From Clostridiales bacterium (lineage in GTDB: Bacteria; Bacillota; Clostridia; Oscillospirales; Acutalibacteraceae), in assembly GCA_019415945.1 (NCBI GenBank), contig DXYF01000035.1, forward strand, positions 1 to 22,445: 22,445 nucleotides of DNA, given 5' to 3'. Below, in pieces: positions 8,903-15,381 of this stretch. The notes below the pieces were generated by a model. It was not told the origin of the DNA. It made no database searches and saw only the letters and a list, made by a program, of their open reading frames with translations. Numbering within the stretch: the stretch's first letter is position 1; each line of letters opens with the position of its first letter. The position numbers and the translations under genes are program-made.

Positions 8903-10196
8903 TTGAAAAATCCTCCTTTCTCTCTGATATATATTCACTTATTCTGCCTGAGCCGCAAAAGGCAAATACAGCCAGTGTAAAGGAAACAAGCTGAGAAGCC
9001 CCGCCACTGCTCAGGAAAAAGCAGTTGATACCCGTAATCGGAAACAAACCAAGGTTTACGAGAATAATAATTGCGCTCTGGAACGTGATAAACAAAACCG
9101 ATACAACAGACGCTTTTCCGTCAAAGTCGCCTGTTGTATTATCTACAGGCACACAGCGGTAAGTCAGATAAGCAAGAGCCACAAAGGCGATAAGAAAGCT
9201 TACGGCTATACAAGCACCTAAGCACTGCACAAGGGAAGCAAAAGCAAAGTCATTGCTGTGAGCAGGGATATCCACCATATCAAAGTTGCCAAAGGCTGAG
9301 CCGTGACTGATAGCTTTCATAGCCTGTCCTATCTGATATCCGTCGCCGCCCGTAAATCTGGTGATTAAACGATTGACTACATACTGAATTACACTTTCTC
9401 CTGTTGTACCGCTGTTGCTGTTGAGCAATAACAACACGACAATTCCTGCCAGTGCAATAAAAAACAGCGTTAAAAAGAAAAACAGTAAGACCTTTTTGTT
9501 GTTTTCAAACACAAATACGCCCGAAAACAGCACAATCAAAAGTGCAAGCAGAGAGCCGAATTCAGCAATCAGAATTGAACCACCTATGTTTATGCAAAGA
9601 AATACATCTAAAAACACAAGTCTTTGTTTATTGCTTAAATTTGCAGTGTACAAAAGGGCGAGAAAGCATACAGCCAGAATTTTAATCAACTCTGTAAGCT
9701 GAAACGTCATTCCGCCGATAACCAGCCACGCTCTGGTATAATCCAGTTCCTCGCTCGGTGGCTGAATCAATAGAACTGCATATATCAGAACATTCATAGC
9801 GATGACAAGCCACAGCAACAGCTTTTTTCGTCTGACCTTTGTGACAATCAGTTTAATTACGGCATAAATCGCTATTGCGGCATACATAGCGAATATGTAC
9901 TTTGAAAGGCTTGAGGGCGCAATAACAGACATAAGCGTCAGCGAGCAGACCGTTATGTAGCTGACGGCAAATACCATTATCATATTTGCTCTGATTAAAG
10001 CTGCATACAAGTAATAAACAGCAAATACAGCCAGAAACGGAATAAGGCAACCCATATAGGCGTTGAAGCCTTCTTCTGTTCTCACCAGAAGCAGAACAGC
10101 AAACGCCGAGGCAATAGCTACAGTACCTGCGAAATACTGCAATGCTTTGCAAAGATCTGCTTTTCTGAGAACATCTGCAATATATTTTTTTGTCAT
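8880..10196 (-). CDS. FtsW/RodA/SpoVE-family (SEDS) peptidoglycan polymerase
   Basis: 438 aa, start ATG behind GGAGGTCAGGAAT. About ten hydrophobic membrane spans are visible. SEDS landmarks in order: GGMTFQLTELIKI (the family's QPSE-K region, with L-T-E-xx-K kept), EFGSLLALLI (equivalent to the DLGTA segment, with Glu for Asp), GQAMKAISHGSAFG, the extracellular loop IPAHSNDFAFASLVQCLG (Asp of the TDFIF motif kept; the following conserved Glu is Gln here) and LGLFPITGINCFFLSSGG. SEDS proteins polymerise lipid II into glycan strands at the membrane. The gene sits between the FHA gene and the PBP with which it overlaps. Departures at usually conserved positions suggest a specialised, non-housekeeping paralogue. 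Whether it is closer to FtsW or RodA cannot be decided by eye. Confidence 0.9.
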   Translation of the reverse strand: MTKKYIADVLRKADLCKALQYFAGTVAIASAFAVLLLVRTEEGFNAYMGCLIPFLAVFAVYYLYAALIRANMIMVFAVSYITVCSLTLMSVIAPSSLSKYIFAMYAAIAIYAVIKLIVTKVRRKKLLLWLVIAMNVLIYAVLLIQPPSEELDYTRAWLVIGGMTFQLTELIKILAVCFLALLYTANLSNKQRLVFLDVFLCINIGGSILIAEFGSLLALLIVLFSGVFVFENNKKVLLFFFLTLFFIALAGIVVLLLLNSNSGTTGESVIQYVVNRLITRFTGGDGYQIGQAMKAISHGSAFGNFDMVDIPAHSNDFAFASLVQCLGACIAVSFLIAFVALAYLTYRCVPVDNTTGDFDGKASVVSVLFITFQSAIIILVNLGLFPITGINCFFLSSGGASQLVSFTLAVFAFCGSGRISEYISERKEDFSNEAVRKV

Positions 10197-10214
10197 ATTC
10201 CTGACCTCCGTATT

Positions 10215-10790
10215 CTAAATAATACGTCTTACAACCGTTCTTTGCACCTGTTCCTGTGCAGATTCTCCGGCTTTCGGAATGTTAAACGTAATCTTTTCGT
10301 CACCTATGTAAATCGAAGTTCCGTTTTCAATTGAAATTGACTTGTTAACCGGATCACCGTCGGGTGTTAAAGCCACTCCGTTGCTGCATTCTTTATGTGG
10401 ATTTAAAAATAATCCATGGTCATCTTTTGCAATCGTAAAGCTTTTGCGGGACAGATGGTTATAGACTGAATCCACAGTAAGCTTGTTTGCTCTCAGTCTT
10501 TCGGGAAGCAGTTCTTCTCTGTCATCCTCACTGCCGACAAGCAGTCCGCCTTCCGGTATCTTTTCGATGTCATAGGTTTTGCCCGTGCTTCCAACGCTCA
10601 TTGTCAAAACTCTTCTGCGCTTTATAACGGTTTTGTTATCACTGTTATCCGTTTTTATACCGGGAATTACAAATCCGGATTTTTTCCTTTTACCGAATTT
10701 GATGCGGTCTTTAAAAAACATATGGTAAATAACCGTCAATCCTACTGCGATTACAAAGATTCCTGTTAATGTTGCTAAAAAATTGTCCAT
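10215..10790 (-). CDS. Membrane-anchored FHA-domain protein
   Basis: 191 aa, start ATG after a clear AGGAGG. One N-terminal transmembrane helix (about 5-25) and a basic linker lead to an FHA fold (about 62-172). FHA hallmarks: GLLVGS at 82-87 (the usual GR is GS), NHLSRKSF 111-118 (the phosphothreonine-contacting serine and following Arg-Lys), SNG 136-138, and the final NGTSIYIGDEKITF strand pair. FHA domains bind phosphothreonine peptides, so this is the likely reader of the locus kinases, tethering phosphoproteins at the membrane next to the SEDS/PBP pair. It lies between the PP2C and SEDS genes with short gaps (45 and 18 nt). The arrangement resembles FhaB beside PstP and RodA in actinobacteria. 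Loss of the conserved Gly-Arg arginine could weaken binding. Confidence 0.85.
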   Translation of the reverse strand: MDNFLATLTGIFVIAVGLTVIYHMFFKDRIKFGKRKKSGFVIPGIKTDNSDNKTVIKRRRVLTMSVGSTGKTYDIEKIPEGGLLVGSEDDREELLPERLRANKLTVDSVYNHLSRKSFTIAKDDHGLFLNPHKECSNGVALTPDGDPVNKSISIENGTSIYIGDEKITFNIPKAGESAQEQVQRTVVRRII

Positions 10791-10835
10791 AGTGTCCTCC
10801 TGAATTTTAATTTTTCCTGTTTAATTACAGGATTT

Positions 10836-11711
10836 TCAGATTTTTTTAAGTTTTATTGTGATTGATTTTTTTCCTTTTTTAACGGAAGAAAGATTCCAGC
10901 TTTCGGAACTGCGTCCTGAAGAAGCAACTGTACATTCAAACGAATCATCCTTCACTTTTGCCACGTGCTTGTCCTTCATCAGGTTAGCAAGCCAGACTAT
11001 TCCCAAATCGTCTTCCAGCCTTTCGGGAGCCGAGGCCTCGATAGTACCTTTCAGAAACTGACTTAGCTCGTAATTATTTTTAATGTCGGCACTGCTCAGG
11101 TTAGAAATTGCTTCCTTGATGTAGGAATAATCTCCGTCAGACATAGCCTTTTCAAAGCCGTCTGTAGAAATAAAGATATTGTTATATTTTTTCTTGAATT
11201 TTCTGCATACAAGGTGAGATAAAGCGTCGCTGTCCGTAACAAAATAAGTTCTGGACAAGTCATCGTCAATGTTTACCGACTCTGACAGAATACGTGTTTT
11301 TCCGTATTTGTCAACAGCCGCTATAAATCCGTCACCGATGTGAGCAGTGTAAATTTTATTTTTGTGAATCAGCACAGCAAGCATTGTCGTTGAAAACTCC
11401 TCTACGGCAATGCCGGTTTTTTTGCTCAGTTTAAAAACGGAACTGCGGGCAACGCATAAAGCAATATTGCCGAAATCGGTTTCGTCCATAGAGTCAATGT
11501 CCGCTTTCGTGATGTCGGTAAAATAATCGGTAACAGCCATACCTGCCGTGACTGCGCCCGGCTTTCCGAATACGGCTTCACTGCATCCGTCAAGCACTAC
11601 GGCTATCACACTGTCTGCTCCGATATGCTTTACCGAAGTAAAGTCCTGACATTCAACTCCGATTTTGCGGTGGTAGTTACCGCTGTGCGTCATCTGAAAA
11701 TAATCAGCCAT
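10836..11711 (-). CDS. PP2C-family Ser/Thr phosphatase (first copy)
   Basis: 291 aa from MADYFQMTHSG. I chose the ATG at 11711 because AAGGAGG lies nine nt upstream; the longer ORF start at 11747 has no such site. PP2C metal and catalytic motifs: CQDF 21-24, VVLDGCSE 38-45, AHIGDGFIAAVD 123-134, ISTDGFEKAM 181-190 and EDDLGIVWL 233-241. A C-terminal tail of about 45 residues is serine/lysine-rich. These Mn/Mg-dependent enzymes remove phosphate from Ser/Thr. Here the likely substrates are the locus kinases, the FHA protein or the cell-wall enzymes. The gene heads the leftward PP2C-FHA-SEDS-PBP operon. It shares an unusual segment, TYFxTxSDAxSH (155-166), with the second phosphatase at 14236-15381, so the two are paralogues. 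Confidence 0.88.
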   Translation of the reverse strand: MADYFQMTHSGNYHRKIGVECQDFTSVKHIGADSVIAVVLDGCSEAVFGKPGAVTAGMAVTDYFTDITKADIDSMDETDFGNIALCVARSSVFKLSKKTGIAVEEFSTTMLAVLIHKNKIYTAHIGDGFIAAVDKYGKTRILSESVNIDDDLSRTYFVTDSDALSHLVCRKFKKKYNNIFISTDGFEKAMSDGDYSYIKEAISNLSSADIKNNYELSQFLKGTIEASAPERLEDDLGIVWLANLMKDKHVAKVKDDSFECTVASSGRSSESWNLSSVKKGKKSITIKLKKI

Positions 11712-11733
11712 TTTAAATTTCCTCCTTAATTTT

Positions 11734-11856
11734 TTATGATATTTCAAAAACCGACTTCTGTTCAGAAATATCTGAGATAATTCTATCAGTTATTTTTTTC
11801 GGCAATTCTGAAGGGTGGAAATTATCAATCAGCGTTTTTACCTCCTTTAATTTCAC
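11734..11856 (-). CDS. Candidate small protein (32-40 aa) upstream of the PP2C gene
   Basis: An open frame on the minus strand ends with TAA at 11734, 22 nt before the PP2C start. Read from GTG at 11856 it encodes 40 aa. A near-perfect AAAGGAGG (11848-11841), however, sits inside that reading, eight nt before an in-frame CTG at about 11832, which would give a 32-aa product with a non-standard start. The peptide looks protein-like: NFHPSELPKKITDRII followed by an acidic, helical tail ending SVFEIS. An in-frame stop just upstream shows that it is not the tail of a longer gene. It could be a small regulator or leader peptide, or an accidental open frame. The strong ribosome site with no ATG/GTG/TTG of useful length behind it is the main support. 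Confidence 0.42.
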   Translation of the reverse strand: MKLKEVKTLIDNFHPSELPKKITDRIISDISEQKSVFEIS

Positions 11857-11916
11857 AAAAAAAATCTGTGTTATTCTTATACTGCAAACAAAATATGAAT
11901 TACGGAGGGATCACAG

Positions 11917-13338
11917 GTGAAGGATATTTCAAGCATCAATTTAAAAAGCTTAAAAAAACAGCTAAGTAAAAAAGGATATCACTTTAAAAATAAGATAAGC
12001 TCAGGAGGCTATGCAACAACAATCACGGTAAAAAAAGGTTTTTGTGGCAAAAAAAGATGCGCCAAAATTTTTGTTGACGGCAACCCAACTGAAATTCAGG
12101 CTGAGTTTAATACAATGAAAAAGCTTTTTTGCGCAGCGCCCGACAAGTTCCCCGAACCGTTTGATTTGTTTGAAATTACTGTCAGCTCTGCAACTTATGA
12201 CGATGTCAATTACCGGGTGTTTGTTCTGGTTATGGAACTGCTTGAGCCTCTGCACATTCCATCAGATTCAGGCGCAGACTTCTGGCTGAGGTTTTTAACC
12301 GAGTTGACAGAGTCGTTAGTTGAAATGCATCATATTGACTACAACCACAAGGACATAAAGCCCTCAAACGTTATGATGAAAGGAGGACGCTTTATTCTCA
12401 TTGACTACGGTATCTCAATCGTTACAAACCAAACTCTTTGCAGGACCAACACCTTTGCCGGCACAGAATATTTTGCTTCTCCCGATGCGTTGGAGGGTAA
12501 AAACTCCAAGCGTTCGGATATTTATTCTTTGGGTGCGACGGCAAGAGCACTGATTCTTCACCGTACAGATGAACTCATTACATATGACAGTCACAATAAT
12601 CCTGTCAGCCTGAGCTTCCTCATTGAACAGAAAAGAAAGCTGAAGCCTATGCAACCTTCAGACGAAAGTTTCAGATTCATCTGTAATGTTATTAATAAAG
12701 CAATGAGCTTTAATATAACAGACAGATTTCAGTCGGCAGTGGAATTGCTCAACACCTTAAAACCGATTAACTCTTTTCATACACTGAAAAAATTCAGAGA
12801 TAAAAATCCTGTTTCAGAAAGTACTGCGGATTTTTTTGAGAATAGCAATTCACGCACTATGGAAAATGAATATGTAAACGTTGATTACGCCAACGAGAAA
12901 AAGCCTGAAAAAACATCAGTGTATATTCCAAATCAGTATGATAAGGCAAAAACCGATAAAGCAGAATCAATGAATCCCGACATCATATACGATAATATCA
13001 CAAAAGCAAAAAGGTACATTGAAAAGGGTAACTATGATACAGCTTTGGCACAGCTTAATAATATTGAGCATCCGATTGCAGATTTTCTCAGGGCAAAAAT
13101 TTTAAAGGAAAAAGGCCACGGCTCCTATATGATTCACCTTAAAAAAAGTGCCGAAAAAAAATATCCGCCCGCTATGCTGGCGTACGGTATGTTTACAGAA
13201 CAATACAGCTATGTAGTTGAATCAGCAAAGATATACACCAAAGCGTTCCGTGTTGTCGCAAAGCTGTTTCAACAGGGAAAGATTGATAAAAAAAACCTTT
13301 ATTTCACTCAACAACAAAAACCGCTTCGGCAATATTGA
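11917..13338 (+). CDS. Ser/Thr protein kinase with C-terminal Sel1/TPR-like repeats
   Basis: 473 aa. GTG start with GGAGGG seven nt upstream. Kinase landmarks: glycine loop SSGGYAT 28-34, catalytic lysine K50 (CAKIF), HKDIKPSN 144-151, DYG 163-165 (DFG variant with Tyr), GTEYFASPD 182-190 and DIYSLG 201-206, so it is predicted active. A polar linker (about 285-355) leads to helical repeats: AKRYIEKGNYDTALAQL is TPR-like and HLKKSAEKKYPPAMLAYGMF is Sel1-like, both protein-interaction modules. It is the first gene of the rightward set, divergent from the PP2C operon and 131 nt before the vWA gene. Oddity: the frame ends in an unnatural Gln-rich tail after an A8 run (13288-13295), while another frame continues more plausibly to 13393. 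No transmembrane segment is visible, so it is probably cytoplasmic. Confidence 0.9.
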   Translation: MKDISSINLKSLKKQLSKKGYHFKNKISSGGYATTITVKKGFCGKKRCAKIFVDGNPTEIQAEFNTMKKLFCAAPDKFPEPFDLFEITVSSATYDDVNYRVFVLVMELLEPLHIPSDSGADFWLRFLTELTESLVEMHHIDYNHKDIKPSNVMMKGGRFILIDYGISIVTNQTLCRTNTFAGTEYFASPDALEGKNSKRSDIYSLGATARALILHRTDELITYDSHNNPVSLSFLIEQKRKLKPMQPSDESFRFICNVINKAMSFNITDRFQSAVELLNTLKPINSFHTLKKFRDKNPVSESTADFFENSNSRTMENEYVNVDYANEKKPEKTSVYIPNQYDKAKTDKAESMNPDIIYDNITKAKRYIEKGNYDTALAQLNNIEHPIADFLRAKILKEKGHGSYMIHLKKSAEKKYPPAMLAYGMFTEQYSYVVESAKIYTKAFRVVAKLFQQGKIDKKNLYFTQQQKPLRQY

Positions 13339-13393
13339 CGAGCTCGATAAAGCATTTATAAAACAAACGAGCGCAAAAATACCACCCATATAA
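13288..13393 (+). other. Possible frameshift or slippage site at the kinase 3' end
   Basis: An uninterrupted run of eight A (13288-13295) follows the codons for GKID. In the annotated frame the protein then ends after NLYFTQQQKPLRQY at 13338. With one A fewer, the frame reads KTFISLNNKNRFGNIDELD and continues to a TAA at 13391-13393. That looks more like a normal repeat-protein C-terminus. Explanations are a sequencing or assembly indel, a real recent mutation, or slippage at the homopolymer producing two C-termini. Confidence 0.4.
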
Positions 13394-13469
13394 AAACTGC
13401 TTTTACAAAGCTGTTATACTATTATCATCCTTAAGGGGTAAATATTTTTGAAATTCAGGAGGAATAATT

Positions 13470-14219
13470 ATGAAAGTAAGAAAATTAAACAAGGCAAACT
13501 TCGAAACCGATTTCACAACAAAAAAGAAGGGCAGTCTGGTTGACATAAAAAATAACACGGCAGTTACCTCTATAAGGGAGCTGAGAATTATCCTTGATAT
13601 TTCAGGCTCCGTAAAAAATTATTACGAAAAAATGATAAGCCTTATAAAGGAGTCACTTTATATCATTAAAAACCCTCTTGGCTGTAAAATTATGGTTTCC
13701 ATCAGTGTATTTTCAACTAATCACCGAGTCATCGTTCCTTTTACGAATATTAATGACTTGAACATCGAGTCGATTCCATTTCCCGATGCATACGGATACA
13801 CAAGAACCGGTCAGGCTATCCTCGAAAGCGTAGATGAGGTTATGTCTTACTACGAAAATCTAAAACGTGCAAAAAAAGAATCAGGCTTGGAGGTCTATCC
13901 GCCAGTTGTTCTATTGATCACCGATGGAAAAACTTATGGTGGGCAGAACGAAACTGACATCAACCAAAATTGGAACAAGTACAAACAGGCAGCCTTAAAA
14001 ATACAGTCGCTTGAAAAGCTCCCACCTTCCGGCCTCGACAAGATAGCTTTCTTCGCCTGTGGTTTGGAGGCCATGATTGGCTCCGCATCAAAACAAGAAT
14101 TACAAATGCTGACTCATTATCCCGAAAGAATTTTTACTGCTTCTAACAGTGAATTCCTCAAAGACTCGCTTGCTCAGGTAATGTACTATACAATCACAAC
14201 TCCAACCCAGGTTATATAA
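13470..14219 (+). CDS. TerY-like vWA-domain protein (TerY-P triad, YegL-like)
   Basis: 249 aa, ATG behind a strong AGGAGG. This is a single von Willebrand factor A domain with an intact metal-ion-dependent adhesion site: DISGS at 43-47 (DxSxS), a Thr in GYTRTGQAI near 110, and the Asp of LLITDGK near 155. There is no signal peptide. TerY-type vWA proteins are encoded beside a PP2C phosphatase and a kinase in the TerY-phosphorylation triad. It was defined from genome context with tellurite-resistance (Ter) genes and later tested among anti-phage systems. Here the PP2C gene follows after 16 nt and the kinase overlaps that gene, so the three form one operon. The vWA domain probably binds a partner protein through the metal site, controlled by phosphorylation (inference). 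No TerC/TerD-type genes are seen in the window. Confidence 0.88.
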   Translation: MKVRKLNKANFETDFTTKKKGSLVDIKNNTAVTSIRELRIILDISGSVKNYYEKMISLIKESLYIIKNPLGCKIMVSISVFSTNHRVIVPFTNINDLNIESIPFPDAYGYTRTGQAILESVDEVMSYYENLKRAKKESGLEVYPPVVLLITDGKTYGGQNETDINQNWNKYKQAALKIQSLEKLPPSGLDKIAFFACGLEAMIGSASKQELQMLTHYPERIFTASNSEFLKDSLAQVMYYTITTPTQVI

Positions 14220-14235
14220 TACAAGGAGGTTAAAT

Positions 14236-15381
14236 ATGTATTACTTTTCAACAACAAAAACAGGATATACACACATATCAAACAATAAACGCCGTGATGA
14301 CGCTGCTGTGTGTCGCAGACTAACCGACAACATTTTATATGTCGCCGTTTCGGACGGTGCAGGCTCCGCCTCGCTCTCTTCAATTGGTGCTTACACCGTC
14401 ACCGACGGTCTTGCAACTGTGCTGTCCGACCGTGAAATTCTCAAAAAGTACTTACCGGAGAAGTTATCAAGGCTTTCTTTGGATGAAATTCTTAACACCC
14501 TGCTTAAAAAAGAAAACGAAAAACATTTTAAAAAGCTTATAAACACAATCATCCATACGCTGATATCTCAGCTTTGCTGTGACTCAAATCTTCCGCACAA
14601 TATTTTCTCCGCCACTCTCGTCTGCTGTTTTGTAAAAGATGAAAAAGAAATTATTGCTTTACACATAGGCGACGGATTCATCTGCGTCTATGATAAAACG
14701 AAAAAATCGGCGAGCTTTCTTTCAAAGCCTGATAATATAGGCGAAATGCTTAACCAAACTTACTTTGCTACGAGTTCTGACGCTTTTTCGCACACCAGAA
14801 TCACCTATTATAACAAAGATTTTGACGGTATTCTTATCTCGTCCGACGGACTGAATAAAATCTGGGATGACGCTTACCTGACCGAAAATCTTGTGCCTGC
14901 GCTTGTCAACGAGGACATAAATGAGGATTTTGATTTATACAACTGCCTATTTTCAGATTATGACCAACAATACCCCTCAGCTGTAACCGATGACTGCTCG
15001 GTAATTTTACTCATCAGGGAACAGGATACTTCATCTGAATACGACGGTTCGGCAAATCAGACCGACAACAATACTTCTTTGCAGGAACACAATACAGAGT
15101 TTGCTCGCTTTATTAAATCGCTCTCACTGAATATCAATTCAGATATTGACGCAGACAAGCTCCAGCATATTTTATCACCTGACAAAGGCAGTCTTTTCAT
15201 CAACAATCTCAATATTTATCTGAAAAAGCCGGGTATTTTCGAACGCAAAAGAGCCAAATCTCTAAATAAAGAACACCGTAATGATAAAAAGAAAGGAAGC
15301 GAATCTGATTATGAAACCGTCAACAATTTGCAGGATACCTCTAAAGGACTTTCTAAAAACGGCAAGAGATATAAGGAGTAA
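14236..15381 (+). CDS. PP2C-family Ser/Thr phosphatase (TerY-P triad, YegK-like; second copy)
   Basis: 381 aa, ATG after AAGGAGG. Catalytic motifs: RRDDAAV 19-25, VAVSDGAGSA 36-45, LHIGDGFICVYD 142-153, ISSDGLNKIW 201-210 and VTDDCSVILL 250-259, giving the expected metal-binding Asp set. The catalytic domain ends near 262. A 120-residue polar extension follows, ending in a very basic stretch (ERKRAKSLNKEHRNDKKKG); its last part is encoded by DNA that also encodes the start of the next kinase. The segment TYFATSSDAFSH (175-186) matches the other phosphatase of the window, showing duplication within the locus. Its place between a vWA gene and a kinase gene identifies it as the phosphatase of a TerY-P triad, presumably opposing the neighbouring kinase. 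Confidence 0.9.
   Translation: MYYFSTTKTGYTHISNNKRRDDAAVCRRLTDNILYVAVSDGAGSASLSSIGAYTVTDGLATVLSDREILKKYLPEKLSRLSLDEILNTLLKKENEKHFKKLINTIIHTLISQLCCDSNLPHNIFSATLVCCFVKDEKEIIALHIGDGFICVYDKTKKSASFLSKPDNIGEMLNQTYFATSSDAFSHTRITYYNKDFDGILISSDGLNKIWDDAYLTENLVPALVNEDINEDFDLYNCLFSDYDQQYPSAVTDDCSVILLIREQDTSSEYDGSANQTDNNTSLQEHNTEFARFIKSLSLNINSDIDADKLQHILSPDKGSLFINNLNIYLKKPGIFERKRAKSLNKEHRNDKKKGSESDYETVNNLQDTSKGLSKNGKRYKE

Noticed and set aside
8902..8938. Longer N-terminus for the PBP starting at 8938
   Set aside because: The extension (MNIYQRERRIFQ) has no good ribosome site of its own, whereas GAAAGGAGG is correctly spaced for the ATG at 8902.
7562..11711. Recent transfer of the PP2C-FHA-RodA-PbpA set from actinobacteria
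   Set aside because: The genes are AT-rich with the same codon style as their neighbours. Only the gene order, not the composition, is actinobacteria-like.
11711..11747. Longer N-terminus for the first PP2C starting at 11747
   Set aside because: The basic extension overlaps the AAGGAGG site that serves the ATG at 11711, and the PP2C fold begins right after that ATG.
11852..11883. Promoter TTCACA...TATACT before the rightward kinase
   Set aside because: The spacing is 20 nt, too long for a confident sigma-A promoter. A promoter must exist in 11750-11910 but I could not place it.
13394..13469. Separate promoter in front of the vWA gene (TTTACA with TATACT/TATCAT)
   Set aside because: Spacer lengths are wrong for every combination tried. 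The gene may be read through from the kinase promoter.
14186..14383. Minus-strand open frame across the vWA/PP2C junction
   Set aside because: Antisense to two well-supported genes, Arg/His-rich product, no ribosome site.
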